Shown here: piece by piece, positions 34,202 through 43,959 of the stretch | How the letters are laid out: each line of letters starts with the position of its first letter | Position numbering within the stretch: the stretch's first letter is position 1 | Origin: Marinobacter mobilis | GTDB lineage: Bacteria > Pseudomonadota > Gammaproteobacteria > Pseudomonadales > Oleiphilaceae | Assembly (NCBI RefSeq): GCF_900106945.1 | Contig: NZ_FNNE01000004.1 | Coordinates: forward strand, 62,001-126,000 | DNA: 64,000 nucleotides | Direction: 5' to 3' | Position numbers and translations under genes: made by a program | The notes under the pieces: model-generated | Told to the model about the DNA's origin: nothing | Databases searched by the model: none | Seen by the model: the letters and a program-made list of their open reading frames with translations, nothing else

Positions 34202-36682
34202 TCAACGCCCCTGTTTTTTGGTGCCCTGCCGCGCTTCTGCGGTAAAGGGATCCTCCGGCCATGGATGCTTGGGGTAGCGCCCCCGCATGTCCTTGCGCAC
34301 CTCCACATAGCCATTACGCCAGAAACTCGAGAGGTCGCTGGTCACCGCCAGTGGGCGCTGGGCCGGCGACAGCAGGTGGATCACCACCGGCACCTGGCCG
34401 TTGGCAACCCTTGGCGTCTCGGTCCAGCCGAACAGCGCCTGTAACTTGGCGGCCAGCACCGGTCCCTGCTCTGCGGTGTAATCAAGACGCACTGACTGGC
34501 CGGTAGGAATCGTCAGCGTTGCCGGCGCCAGCTCCGCCAGCCGGGTTTGCAGACGGTAGTCCAGGACGCTGCTCAAAGCCGTCGCCAGGTCGACCTTTTG
34601 CAATTCCGCCCAGCGGCTCGCCGATGTCAGAAACGGCCCCAACCATTGCTCCAGTTCTGCCAACAGGGTGTCGTCATCCACCGCCGGCCATTGTTCCGGC
34701 CATAGCCTGTGCACTAGCGCCAGCCGGGCGCGCAGCTGACGGGATTCCTCACTCCACGGCAGACTCTGCAAACCTTTCTGGCGCACCGCAGCCAGCAGCC
34801 CGGCGAGCACCTGAGCGGCATCAGGGCTGGGCAACGTGGTTTCTTCAAGCACAAGCTGACCCAACCGTTTCTGCCGCCGAACCACCACCCGGCCACGCTG
34901 GTCGTCCCAGAGGCACTCGTCGTGGCTGACAATATGGACCGCCAGGTCCTGTTCCAGCCGATCAGGGTTCACCACCGCCGCCAGATAGATTCGCGACTCC
35001 CGTGCCTGCCCGTCCAGATCGACCGCCACCAGCCAGGACTCCCGTGCCAGACGGTCCTCCTCCGCCAGTACGGCACCACGGCCATTACTGAGCTGGTAAC
35101 GAGGTGCCTGGCCAGAGCGCTTGCGGGCGATACGATCCGGGTAGGCCTGGGCCAGCAGACGACCGGCATCCTCACTGCCCGGAATCACGGTATCGTCCAC
35201 CGTGGCCAGCCGCTGTACGGATCGTTGCAGGGCCTGCAGGCGCTGGCGGTCCACTCTCGGGTCGCGGGTTTCACCCCGCAGCAGCTGCCAGCGCAGGTGG
35301 AGATCGGCGCCGGCACGGGGACCGAGCAGGTCCCGTTCCTCCAGCAGGGCGGCCAGTTCGGCGGCGAGCCTGGCGAGCCCCCATGTCCGTCCCCGCAGCA
35401 CCATGTGAGCCAGACGGGGGTGAATACCCAGTTGCCGGGCGGCCTTGCCATGATCACTGATGCTGCCATCGTCGTTGAGCAGGTCAAGCCACTGCAACAG
35501 GTCGGTGGCCTGCTGCCAGTGAGCAACCGGGGGCGGGTCAATCCACTCCAGGTCGTCGGGCTTGCGGGCGCCCCACTGGGCCAGCTCCAGCACCAGCGGT
35601 GCCAGGTCGGCCTGTACAATGTCCGGGGCGGTGAAGTCGGCCAGGCCAAACTGCTCCGATTCACTCCACAACCGGTAGCATACGCCCGGCTCTACCCGTC
35701 CGGCCCGTCCCCGCCGCTGTTCAGCGGAGGCCTTGGACAGGCGGCCAGTCACCAGACGAGTCATACCGCTGTTGGGGTCAAACACCGCCCGGCGTTGCTG
35801 CCCGCTGTCCACCACCACCCGGATGCCTTCGATGGTCAGGCTGGTTTCGGCAATGGCGGTAGCTAGCACCACCTTGCGCTCGCCGTCCGCGGCCGGGGCT
35901 ATGGCCTGATCCTGTTCGTCGTTGCGCAGGTTGCCATACAGCGGTGCCAACCGAACCCCCGCCGGCAGGGTACCCCGAAGTGCCGATTCGACCCGGCGGA
36001 TTTCACCAGCGCCCGGCAGGAACACCAGCAGGGAACCGTCCTGCTCAGCGATGGCTTCGTGGATAACCGCAACCACCTGATCCAGCAAACGCGCATCCCG
36101 GGACAATGGCCGGTAGAAGGTCTCTACCGGAAAGGAGCGCCCCTCACTGGTCAGCACCGGTACGTCACCGAGTAGCCGGGCGATGGGGGCGGTATCGAGC
36201 GTCGCAGACATCACCACCAGACGCAGGTCTTCCCGCAGCGCCTGCTGGCTCTCCCGAACCAGGGCGAGGCCCAGGTCACCCTGCAGCGAGCGTTCGTGAA
36301 ACTCGTCGAACAGCACCGCAGCGTACCCGGTGAGTTCCGGGTCGTCCTGGATCAAGCGGGTAAGAATGCCTTCGGTGACCACTTCGATCTGGGTGCGGGC
36401 GCTGACTTTGGTATCCAGGCGGGTACGATAGCCCACGGTTTGCCCCGCGCGCTCACCGAGTTGGCTGGCCATGTAGCGGGCGGCGGAACGGGCGGCGAGG
36501 CGGCGGGGTTCGAGCATAAGAATCTTGCGCTGACGGCGCCAGCTTGCGTCGAGTAAGGCCAGCGGTACGCGGGTGGTTTTTCCGGCGCCCGGTGGTGCCT
36601 GCAACAGCACCGTGGTTGTGGATTTGAGGGTTTGTTGCAGGTCAGGGAGGAGAGGGTCGATGGGTAGCATGGTGTTTTTCAT
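34202..36682 (-). CDS. hrpB: ATP-dependent RNA helicase HrpB
   Basis: The 826-residue DExH helicase has Walker A APPGAGKTTRV (K35), the DEFHERS box (126-132) used by HrpB instead of DEAH, motif III SATLD, and motif VI QRRGRAGR. The C-terminal HrpB domain ends with a KDMRGRYPKHPWPEDP stretch typical of the family. Its cellular role is not well defined; relatives process RNA. The start is MKNTMLPID; MLPIDPLL four codons later is an alternative and matches family N-termini better. Confidence 0.93.
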   Translation of the reverse strand: MKNTMLPIDPLLPDLQQTLKSTTTVLLQAPPGAGKTTRVPLALLDASWRRQRKILMLEPRRLAARSAARYMASQLGERAGQTVGYRTRLDTKVSARTQIEVVTEGILTRLIQDDPELTGYAAVLFDEFHERSLQGDLGLALVRESQQALREDLRLVVMSATLDTAPIARLLGDVPVLTSEGRSFPVETFYRPLSRDARLLDQVVAVIHEAIAEQDGSLLVFLPGAGEIRRVESALRGTLPAGVRLAPLYGNLRNDEQDQAIAPAADGERKVVLATAIAETSLTIEGIRVVVDSGQQRRAVFDPNSGMTRLVTGRLSKASAEQRRGRAGRVEPGVCYRLWSESEQFGLADFTAPDIVQADLAPLVLELAQWGARKPDDLEWIDPPPVAHWQQATDLLQWLDLLNDDGSISDHGKAARQLGIHPRLAHMVLRGRTWGLARLAAELAALLEERDLLGPRAGADLHLRWQLLRGETRDPRVDRQRLQALQRSVQRLATVDDTVIPGSEDAGRLLAQAYPDRIARKRSGQAPRYQLSNGRGAVLAEEDRLARESWLVAVDLDGQARESRIYLAAVVNPDRLEQDLAVHIVSHDECLWDDQRGRVVVRRQKRLGQLVLEETTLPSPDAAQVLAGLLAAVRQKGLQSLPWSEESRQLRARLALVHRLWPEQWPAVDDDTLLAELEQWLGPFLTSASRWAELQKVDLATALSSVLDYRLQTRLAELAPATLTIPTGQSVRLDYTAEQGPVLAAKLQALFGWTETPRVANGQVPVVIHLLSPAQRPLAVTSDLSSFWRNGYVEVRKDMRGRYPKHPWPEDPFTAEARQGTKKQGR

Positions 36683-36739
36683 CGGTCTCGACCAGGAGTT
36701 TTGGTAGGGGAGCGCGAGCGGGGGCTGCTTATCGGGTCG

Positions 36740-37951
36740 CTACCGGGACTGGCGATGCCAGACTTCCGGTTTGGGGACCAGAAAGACAAACAGCAGTCCC
36801 CAGGCCAGGGCAGCGACACCGATCCAGAACGCGCTTTCGAGGGTGCCACCCATGCCCAGCCACTGCTTTGCCAGCCACGGACCGGCCATCTGAGCGAAGC
36901 CGTACAGGGCCACCAGCGCAGCAGACAAACGGGGCCCCTGATGAGGATGGAGTGCGCGGCCAATACGCTGAGTCAGCAATACCGCACCCAGGAAGGTGCT
37001 GCCGATCAGCACACCACACAGCACAATGCCAGTGGCCCCTGGCAGCAACACCGCTGCCAGAACGCCAAGCAGCTGTATCACGAAGTTCGCGATAATTGCC
37101 AGGTGATCACCAATTTTGGCACCTAAATTATTCCAGATCCATGCAGATGGCAGGGTAACAAGGGCCACAATCAGCCAGGAGCCATCAATCAACCAGTGAC
37201 CTTCGGGCAACTGCAGTTTTGCCAGCAACGGCAGAAAGGTCATCGGCAGGATATAGCCCAGGCCCGCGCCGGCATAGGCGAGGAACAACGGCAGACTGGC
37301 CCGGTCCAGCAGCTTGCCCGGCTTGCTGGTGGGTTGCTCTGGCTGTTCGGCGCGCACCGGGACATCCAGTGCCAGCAACCGGGCCGTTCCCCACCAGGCC
37401 AGCGGGATCGACAGCACCGCCGCCGGCCACCAGCGGTCGGCACCAGACAGCCAGTCTGCGGCCAGTGTCACCAGCGCGCTGGATACCAGCAGCCCGACAC
37501 CGACGCCCAGGTACACCAGGCCGCTCTTGGCAGCACGGTTGCGTGACACCAGCCATTCGAGGATCAACGCCGGGGCCTGGACAAACACCACACCATTAGC
37601 CACGCCGTTGATCCAGCGCGATACCGAGATCAGCGTCACGGTGTCCAGCTGGGTCTGGGCCAGGCTGGTGAGGATATGCACCGCCATGAAGACCGGCAGC
37701 AACACGCGGATTTGGTCAATGCGGTGCCAGCGAATGGCCACCATGGCACCCATCAGGTAGCCGAGATAGTTCCAGGTGGCCACGGCGGCGCCCCCGGCAG
37801 CATCAATCTGGCCATCAGCCACCAGATAAGGCAACAGCGGGGTGTAGATGAAACGGCCGAGACCATGAACAACCAGCAGCAGGATGGCACCTGCGGCCAG
37901 TACCGAAAACAGTTCCCGGGGCGACGTGCAGTGTTGCTGATTCAAAGGCAT
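36740..37951 (-). CDS. YbfB/YjiJ-type MFS transporter
   Basis: The 403-residue protein has about twelve membrane helices. The N-terminal HGLGRFIYTPLLPYLVADGQID motif and WNYLGYLMGA are characteristic of the YbfB/YjiJ MFS group, inner membrane carriers of unknown substrate. I begin it at MPLNQQHC. It precedes no obvious operon partner; SCO lies upstream on the same strand, 107 bp away. Confidence 0.85.
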   Translation of the reverse strand: MPLNQQHCTSPRELFSVLAAGAILLLVVHGLGRFIYTPLLPYLVADGQIDAAGGAAVATWNYLGYLMGAMVAIRWHRIDQIRVLLPVFMAVHILTSLAQTQLDTVTLISVSRWINGVANGVVFVQAPALILEWLVSRNRAAKSGLVYLGVGVGLLVSSALVTLAADWLSGADRWWPAAVLSIPLAWWGTARLLALDVPVRAEQPEQPTSKPGKLLDRASLPLFLAYAGAGLGYILPMTFLPLLAKLQLPEGHWLIDGSWLIVALVTLPSAWIWNNLGAKIGDHLAIIANFVIQLLGVLAAVLLPGATGIVLCGVLIGSTFLGAVLLTQRIGRALHPHQGPRLSAALVALYGFAQMAGPWLAKQWLGMGGTLESAFWIGVAALAWGLLFVFLVPKPEVWHRQSR

Positions 37952-38057
37952 GGTGGTTGGGCCAGGCAAATTGGGGGCACAGTCTACGGTGTCGCCGGCG
38001 ACTTGCAAAGACGACTTTCCGGGAAACTCAGGCGTCTAAAACGCTCTCTGGCGCTAC

Positions 38058-38720
38058 TCAGCGAGCCCGTTCCCGGTTCTCCCGGGCCCACTGGTAGATA
38101 CGGCCATAGGCTTCGGCAACGGCCTGGGGGGTGTGCGGGGGCTGAATGACCGCCGCCAGTTCGCCATCCGGATTGATCAGTGCCAGGTGGGCACTATGGT
38201 CCACCAGCTGGAGATCTCCGTCCTGACGGTGAATGAACACTGCGTTCAGGTTCTTGGCCAGTGCTCTCAAGGTGTCCAGATCGCCGGTCAGGCCCTGAAA
38301 ACCCTCGCCGAAGAAGGTCAGGTATTCCCTGAGCCGCTCGGGGCTGTCGCGCTCGGGATCGGCGGAGATCAGCAGATAACTTGGCTGGGGCAGCTCCGCA
38401 GGGATCAGTGCGCTGGCCCGGCGCAGATTGGACAGCGTCGCCGGACACACATCCGGGCAGAAGGTGTAGCCCACGAAAGCAAACGTCCAGTGACCTTTCA
38501 GCGCTTCCTGAGTGGTTACCTCACCCTGCTCGTTCAGCAGCTCGAACTCTGCGATGGGGCGGCCCCGGTCGTAGACAAAGGCGTTGAACTCACTGAGTTC
38601 CGGGGCCGGCAGGGGCTCCTGGCCATCGGCCTTGAACACCTGTCGGGCCACGACCAGGGCAAACACCAGCACCACGGCCAAAAGCAGGATGGCAACGGTA
38701 TTACGAACGGATCGGGCCAT
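38058..38720 (-). CDS. SCO1/SenC-family copper chaperone
   Basis: The 220-residue protein has one N-terminal membrane anchor and a thioredoxin-fold domain with the copper-binding CxxxC (C88-P-D-V-C92) and the conserved histidine in DHSAH (H175). SCO proteins deliver copper to the CuA centre of cytochrome c oxidase subunit II. It follows ctaB at the end of the oxidase cluster, which fits that role. Confidence 0.92.
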   Translation of the reverse strand: MARSVRNTVAILLLAVVLVFALVVARQVFKADGQEPLPAPELSEFNAFVYDRGRPIAEFELLNEQGEVTTQEALKGHWTFAFVGYTFCPDVCPATLSNLRRASALIPAELPQPSYLLISADPERDSPERLREYLTFFGEGFQGLTGDLDTLRALAKNLNAVFIHRQDGDLQLVDHSAHLALINPDGELAAVIQPPHTPQAVAEAYGRIYQWARENRERAR

Positions 38721-38753
38721 GGCTGGTAAGAATCTCCCTGAGAATGCGGTGGC

Positions 38754-39656
38754 TCAGAAACTCAGGTAGTGATCGACCAGCAACACCACGAACAGAGCCA
38801 TCAGATAGCTGATGGAATACTTGAAGGTGGCCAGAGCCACACGCCGGTCGTCTCCCCTGAGCAGTCGTACCGCATAGTGCAGGAAACGCAGTCCCAGTAC
38901 CAGCGCTCCGGCCAGGTAGAGGTACCCGGACATACCGGTGACAAAGGGCAACAAGCTGACCGCCAGCAACATCAGGGTGTACAGCAGAATGTGCAATTCG
39001 GTGTAGCGGTTGCCGTGCGTCACCGGCAGCATCGGTATTCCGGCTTCGGCGTATTCTTCCTTGCGATGGATCGCCAGGGCCCAGAAATGGGGGGGCGTCC
39101 AGGCGAAGATGATCAGCACCAGCAACAGCGCATGGCCGTCAACCTGGCCCGTCACCGAGGTCCAGCCCAGCAGCGGCGGCATCGCGCCGGCAAGGCCGCC
39201 AATGACGATGTTCTGCGGGGTTGCCCGCTTCAGGAACAGGGTGTAGACCCCGGCATAGCCCACCAGGGATGCCAGGGTCAGCCAGGCGGTGAGGGTGTTG
39301 ACCTGCCACACCAGCACCAGCATGCCGCCAAGGGCCAGGCTGATGGCAAACAGCAGGGCGTCCACCGGAGCAATCCGGCCGGTTGCCACCGGACGTTTGC
39401 GGGTACGGGCCATGATGGTGTCGATTTTCTGGTCGACCACATGGTTCACCACCGCCGCCGCACCGGCCAGCAGCGCTATGCCGAGGTTACCGAACAGGAG
39501 GACCCGCCAGCCCGGCAGATCGGGAACGGCCAGCAGCATGCCGATCACCGAGGTGAGGATCATCAACGCCACCACCCGGGGCTTGGTCAGTTCGAGGAAA
39601 TCCCGCCAGCTGACGTTCTCGGATTTGTAGGACAGGGCCTTGGCCTGTTGGCTCAT
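38754..39656 (-). CDS. ctaB: Protohaem IX farnesyltransferase (haem O synthase)
   Basis: The 300-residue UbiA-family enzyme has about nine helices and the prenyl-diphosphate-binding motif NHVVDQKIDTIMARTRKRP. It attaches a farnesyl group to haem b to give haem O, the step before haem A. The start overlaps the ctaA stop by four bases (ATGA), and the SCO gene follows. An upstream in-frame ATG would extend into ctaA and is rejected. Confidence 0.94.
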   Translation of the reverse strand: MSQQAKALSYKSENVSWRDFLELTKPRVVALMILTSVIGMLLAVPDLPGWRVLLFGNLGIALLAGAAAVVNHVVDQKIDTIMARTRKRPVATGRIAPVDALLFAISLALGGMLVLVWQVNTLTAWLTLASLVGYAGVYTLFLKRATPQNIVIGGLAGAMPPLLGWTSVTGQVDGHALLLVLIIFAWTPPHFWALAIHRKEEYAEAGIPMLPVTHGNRYTELHILLYTLMLLAVSLLPFVTGMSGYLYLAGALVLGLRFLHYAVRLLRGDDRRVALATFKYSISYLMALFVVLLVDHYLSF

Positions 39657-40738
39657 GCAGCAACCTCCCGGTTGATCAGCGTGGAAGAGGATGAAAGGAC
39701 ATAGTGCCGGCAATGATGCAGGCGCCAGATGAGGTGAATGATGGTCAGTAACAGGCCGGCGCCCATGGCGTTATGGGCAACGGCCACCGCCAGCGGCAGA
39801 TGAAAGGCAACATTCGCCAGACCAAGGGCGATCTGCGCCGCCAGCGCCGCAGCTACCAGAGCCGTGGCTCGCAGCAACAGGGGTGCCGACCTGGCCTGCC
39901 GCCACATCAGCGCCAGCAGCACGATCCAGTAGCCCAGCACCACCACGGCACCGACACGATGGCTGACATGGATCGCCACCCGCCCGGTGGCTTCCAGCTG
40001 ACCGCCGAGATAGTTGGGGCCAACCTGTTGGGTAACGTCAAAGCCGTGCTGGAAATCCATCTCTGGCCACCATTCACCATGGCAGGTGGGCAGATCACTG
40101 CAGGCTACTGCTGCGTAGTTGGCTGCGGTCCAGGCACCCAGCGCGATCTGCATCACCACCAGGGCCAGTCCTCCAAACAACCAGGGCCTGAGCCCCGCCA
40201 GCTTGCGCTCCGATGCATCGGCGACCGAAACCGGCCGGGTTCGCAAGCGCAGGGTCAACAAGGTAAGCAGGCTCAGCGTGGTGAATCCCCCGAGCAGGTG
40301 CAGAGCGACCACCTGGGGCCAAAGCTTGAGGGTCACGGTCCACATGCCAAAGGCGGCCTGCAGCACGATAAATCCGGCAGTAAACAGCGGTAGCCTGACC
40401 GGTATGCCCGCCCGGCGGTGGCGGACCGCGGTCATGGCCAGGCCAAACACGATCAGCCCCAAAGTGCCCGCGGCGTAACGATGAATCATCTCCGGCCAGC
40501 CCTTGGCGGTGTCCACCGGCGCTTCCGGAAAACGGGCCTCGGCAATGGCGATCTGATCAGCGGATCCGGGTACGGTAAGAAAACCGTAGCAGCCGGGCCA
40601 GTCCGGACAGCCAAGGCCCGCGTGCACCAGCCGGGTCCAGGCCCCCAGCATAACCACCACCACCGCCAGCAGGGTGGCAATCAGGGCCCAGCGCCCCATG
40701 GTCTTGCGAATCGACGGAGAGTGAGCAGAAGCAGTCAT
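39653..40738 (-). CDS. ctaA: Haem A synthase (COX15/CtaA)
   Basis: The 361-residue membrane protein has eight predicted helices and histidines in EMIHRYAAGT, ALHLLGGFTT and HVSHRVGAVVV positions that ligate haem in this family. It oxidises haem O to haem A. Its position between the SCO-like gene and ctaB is the usual order in pseudomonads. The start codon lies five bases after the upstream stop. Confidence 0.94.
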   Translation of the reverse strand: MTASAHSPSIRKTMGRWALIATLLAVVVVMLGAWTRLVHAGLGCPDWPGCYGFLTVPGSADQIAIAEARFPEAPVDTAKGWPEMIHRYAAGTLGLIVFGLAMTAVRHRRAGIPVRLPLFTAGFIVLQAAFGMWTVTLKLWPQVVALHLLGGFTTLSLLTLLTLRLRTRPVSVADASERKLAGLRPWLFGGLALVVMQIALGAWTAANYAAVACSDLPTCHGEWWPEMDFQHGFDVTQQVGPNYLGGQLEATGRVAIHVSHRVGAVVVLGYWIVLLALMWRQARSAPLLLRATALVAAALAAQIALGLANVAFHLPLAVAVAHNAMGAGLLLTIIHLIWRLHHCRHYVLSSSSTLINREVAA

Positions 40739-40742
40739 GGCA

Positions 40743-41387
40743 TTACCCCAGCTGGGACAACTTGAGCAAGCGTTTAATATCTTTCAGCATGTCCTCGCCA
40801 CTGTTGTCCGGGGTGTACTGCATCATCACATGGCCCAGCGGATCCACCAGCAGGATTCGGGGCCCCGCCGCCGGATTGATCGCATCCGGCCAGACCGGGT
40901 CGCGGCCACCGCGACGAAGCATTTCCACGGCCTCATATTCAGCCCCCAGGCGTTGCTGCTGGGACAGCGTCAGCTCCGTCAGATAGGCCGCCCGGGCAAC
41001 CCGGTTGGCGTCCTTGCCGAGCGCCACATTGACCTGACGAGACAGGTACAGCAACGATTCACATGTCTGTGCGCAGCCTTCGGCGGTGGTCAGCATCAAC
41101 CATTGCCGGTTGGCAGTGGGCGCGGTGAAGCGATCCGCCAGACGCTTGCCATCAGTACCGATCAGGTTCAGCTGACTGACCGGCACCAGCGGTTGAACCA
41201 GGGAGCCATAGTTGACATGCCCCGCCGGATTGAGCCAGCCGGTGTAGTACATCACCGTGGCCAGTAGCATCGGCCCGAATCCGATGACAAACAGCAGCAA
41301 GGCGACCCGGCGGCCGCGGCGCACCCGTTCCGGGGAGAGGGGTTCGTTGTCGTTATCGGTCATGGAGTTAGCCATTGTCGTTGTCAT
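40743..41387 (-). CDS. SCO-like membrane protein of the oxidase cluster
   Basis: The 214-residue protein has one N-terminal membrane helix (about 27-48) and a soluble domain that looks like a diverged SCO/thioredoxin fold: it keeps CxxxC (C105-A-Q-T-C109) in TTAEGCAQTCESLLYL and has DPLGHVMMQYTPD near the C-terminus. Compared with true SCO proteins, the prolines around the cysteines and the DHSAH histidine are missing. It may bind copper or act in thiol chemistry during oxidase assembly (inference). The start is supported by AGGAG and overlaps SURF1 by 20 bp. Confidence 0.78.
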   Translation of the reverse strand: MTTTMANSMTDNDNEPLSPERVRRGRRVALLLFVIGFGPMLLATVMYYTGWLNPAGHVNYGSLVQPLVPVSQLNLIGTDGKRLADRFTAPTANRQWLMLTTAEGCAQTCESLLYLSRQVNVALGKDANRVARAAYLTELTLSQQQRLGAEYEAVEMLRRGGRDPVWPDAINPAAGPRILLVDPLGHVMMQYTPDNSGEDMLKDIKRLLKLSQLG

Positions 41388-42141
41388 TATCGGCTCCTGT
41401 CTTGCGGTAGCTGGCAATGATGGTCAGAACCAACAACGCCAGTGCGAGTGAAAACCATTGCACGGCATAGCCGTAGTGGGTCTGCGGGCCCATGCGATCC
41501 GGCTGCCAGTCAGCGCGGAAAGCGCCGGGCTGATCGCCGCCCGCCAGTCTGATCACCTTGCTGGCCACGGTGTCCGCCTCTGCGGCCACGGCTGACTGGT
41601 GCAGTGCCTGCACCCGCCGCGGCCAACCCGGTGTTGGCCCGGCATCCGCCAGCACCGGCGGCACCGGGTAATCCGCCAAGCGGCCCTGGACAATCACTTC
41701 CGAGGCCGGCGTGGGAAACACCGGCAGGCGTTCACGACTTGCCGGTGCCCGTAACCAGCCCCGGTTGACCACCACAGAGGGACCTTCCGCCGGCTCGAAC
41801 AGTGTCAGGATTTCATACCCCGCGACCCCATCCCGGGTCCGGTTATCCAGTAACCAGCTGCGCTCGCCATAGTGCCCGCTCAGGGCCACCGGTTGACCAC
41901 TGGTCAACCCCAGGCTCACCAGCTCTGGCCAGGTCAGCTCCGTTGCCTGCAGCTGCCACTGCTGTAACAGCACCTCTTTTTCCCCCGCCCGCTGCAGCTG
42001 CCACAGACCCAGTGCCAGTAACAGCGGCAGCAAACAACCACTGAACATCATTAAACGGGGATTGAACCGCCAGCGGCGATGGCCAGGATCCTTCCCACCC
42101 GCCTTGTCGCACTCTTTAGCAAACCCCATGGCGCTGCTCAT
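41368..42141 (-). CDS. SURF1-family oxidase assembly protein
   Basis: The 257-residue protein has two membrane helices, near the N-terminus (LMMFSGCLLPLLLALGLWQLQRA) and C-terminus (YAVQWFSLALALLVLTIIA), flanking a soluble domain with the family pattern VVVNRGWL. SURF1 helps insert haem a into cytochrome oxidase. A start four codons downstream (MGFAKEC) cannot be excluded. It lies in the aa3 oxidase cluster in the standard order. Confidence 0.9.
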   Translation of the reverse strand: MSSAMGFAKECDKAGGKDPGHRRWRFNPRLMMFSGCLLPLLLALGLWQLQRAGEKEVLLQQWQLQATELTWPELVSLGLTSGQPVALSGHYGERSWLLDNRTRDGVAGYEILTLFEPAEGPSVVVNRGWLRAPASRERLPVFPTPASEVIVQGRLADYPVPPVLADAGPTPGWPRRVQALHQSAVAAEADTVASKVIRLAGGDQPGAFRADWQPDRMGPQTHYGYAVQWFSLALALLVLTIIASYRKTGADNDNDNG

Positions 42142-42201
42142 GCTCTGCTATAGTGAATCCAGTTGCGCCCAGAGGTGCCGTTCAACCAAGCGGGGTTTGT
42201 C

Positions 42202-42411
42202 ATGCTCAAAGTGGTCATTGTCCTGTTGTTGATTGCCGTCGTGATCAGCCTGTTTACCGGCCTGGTGTTTCTGATTCGGGATGGGGGCCGGACCAACAGG
42301 GTCGTCAACTCCCTGGCCGTCCGGGTCGGCCTCAGCCTTACCCTCCTTGTGTTGATTCTGGTGGCCCTGTGGCACGGCGACCTGTCAATGAACCCGACGC
42401 CGTACCACTGA
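42202..42411 (+). CDS. DUF2909 twin-transmembrane protein
   Basis: The 69-residue protein has two membrane helices (MLKVVIVLLLIAVVISLFTGL and LSLTLLVLILVAL) joined by a short RDGGRTNRVVNSLAVR loop, which is the DUF2909 pattern. These genes habitually lie beside SURF1 in oxidase clusters, read on the opposite strand. A role in oxidase assembly is suspected only from context. Confidence 0.8.
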   Translation: MLKVVIVLLLIAVVISLFTGLVFLIRDGGRTNRVVNSLAVRVGLSLTLLVLILVALWHGDLSMNPTPYH

Positions 42412-42419
42412 ACCCCGCC

Positions 42420-43307
42420 CTACAAGATGTAGACGAACACAAACAACCCCAGCCATACCACATCCACAAAGTGCCAGTACCAGCTGGCCGCCTCGAAACC
42501 AAAGTGTTTGTCGGCCGAGAAATGCCCCTTGAGGATGCGAATCAGCATGATGGTCAGCATCAGGGTTCCCAGTAAGACGTGGGCACCGTGGAATCCGGTG
42601 AGCATGAAGAAGGTGCTGCCATAGATACCGGACTGCAGGGTCAGGTCCAGTTCGGTATAGGCATGAACGTATTCTTCTGCCTGCAGGATCAGGAAGCCCA
42701 CCGCCAGCACGATGGTGGCCGCCAGCCAGAGCTTGAGCTTGCCGCGATGGTTCTGTTTCAGGCCATGGTGGGCGACGGTAACGGTGAACGAGGAAGTGAC
42801 CAGCAGGATGGTGTTGATCAGAGGCAAGCCCCAGGGTCCGATGACTTCCTTGGCCGCCGGGAACGCCTCCGGATCCGGATTGTTGATCAGCGGCCAGGTT
42901 GCCTGGAAGCCTTCCCACAGCATGTTGCTGCTGCCGCGGTCACCTTCACCACCCAGCCAGGGTACGGCAAACACCCGGGCGTAGAACAGCGCGCCAAAAA
43001 ACGCGGCAAAGAACACGACCACCGAGAAAATGAACCAGCTCATGCCCCAGCGGAACGAGCGGTCCATCTGTGGACTGTAAAGCCCCGCCCGACTCTCGCT
43101 GATGACGTTGCCAAACCAGCCAAACAGCATGTAAGCCATGATCAGGGCGCCAATGAAAAACAACGTCCAGGCCCCTCCGGTATCGTCACCCTGAGAGCCG
43201 TTCACCATGATTGATGCCACACCATACAAGGTGGTGCCCAGCCCTACCGTGGCAATGATCGGCCACTTGCTTTGTGCCGGAACGTAGTACGTCTGCTCTG
43301 TCGCCAT
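42420..43307 (-). CDS. ctaE: Cytochrome c oxidase subunit III
   Basis: The 295-residue protein has seven predicted helices and subunit III motifs such as EEYVHAYTELDLTLQSGIYGSTFFMLTGFHGAHVLLGTLML and the final SWYWHFVDVVWLGLFVFVYIL. It is part of the inner membrane aa3-type terminal oxidase. It converges on the DUF2909 gene and follows ctaG by 15 bp. Confidence 0.95.
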   Translation of the reverse strand: MATEQTYYVPAQSKWPIIATVGLGTTLYGVASIMVNGSQGDDTGGAWTLFFIGALIMAYMLFGWFGNVISESRAGLYSPQMDRSFRWGMSWFIFSVVVFFAAFFGALFYARVFAVPWLGGEGDRGSSNMLWEGFQATWPLINNPDPEAFPAAKEVIGPWGLPLINTILLVTSSFTVTVAHHGLKQNHRGKLKLWLAATIVLAVGFLILQAEEYVHAYTELDLTLQSGIYGSTFFMLTGFHGAHVLLGTLMLTIMLIRILKGHFSADKHFGFEAASWYWHFVDVVWLGLFVFVYIL

Positions 43308-43322
43308 GCCAGCCTCCGACGG

Positions 43323-43946
43323 TTATCCGTTATCGATTATTGTTGTTACCACTGGATCGCTATTCCTGCCGGAGAGGACCGGCGCTTCGCCCTGATCGTA
43401 CAAGGTGTAGGACAGGGTCAGTTTGGTGATGTGTTCGGGCAAGGCCGAATCCACGATAAACACCAGCGGCATTTCGGTGACTTCACCGGCCGCCAGGGTT
43501 TGCTGGTTGAAACAGAAACACTCAGTCTTGTGGAAATACAGTGCGCCTTCCGCCGGTGCCAGGCTCGGCACCGCCTGCCCAATCATCCCGACCGCAGTGG
43601 GATTCTCGGCATAGAAGGCAACCTGTGTCGGCTCACCGGGATGAACTCTGACACTGTGTACCACCGGTCGGAACACCCAGGGCATATCAGGGCCGTTCTG
43701 GGCAATGAATTGCACCTCCACGGTGCGACTCCGGTCGCTGAGCAGCTCTGAAGTGGCCTCGTAACGGCCAGCGGTCTTGCCATTGATGCCGGTAATTTCA
43801 CAGAACACGTCGTACAGCGGCACCAGGGCAAAACCAAAGCCGAACATCGCCACCACCCCGGCCAGGCACCAGCCGACCACGCGGGCATTGGAACGGGGCG
43901 CCTGGTGAGGGCCCCCGCCGTTACCGGTTTCCGGTGTTTCCGCCAT
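43323..43946 (-). CDS. ctaG: Cytochrome c oxidase assembly protein CtaG (Cox11)
   Basis: The 207-residue protein has one membrane helix (VVGWCLAGVVAMFGFGFALVPLYDVFCEITGINGKT) and a periplasmic beta domain with the copper-binding CFCF motif in TECFCFNQQTL. Cox11 inserts copper into the CuB site of subunit I. It sits directly after ctaD, separated by 13 bp. Confidence 0.94.
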   Translation of the reverse strand: MAETPETGNGGGPHQAPRSNARVVGWCLAGVVAMFGFGFALVPLYDVFCEITGINGKTAGRYEATSELLSDRSRTVEVQFIAQNGPDMPWVFRPVVHSVRVHPGEPTQVAFYAENPTAVGMIGQAVPSLAPAEGALYFHKTECFCFNQQTLAAGEVTEMPLVFIVDSALPEHITKLTLSYTLYDQGEAPVLSGRNSDPVVTTIIDNG

Positions 43947-43959
43947 GGTTCTGTCCTTT

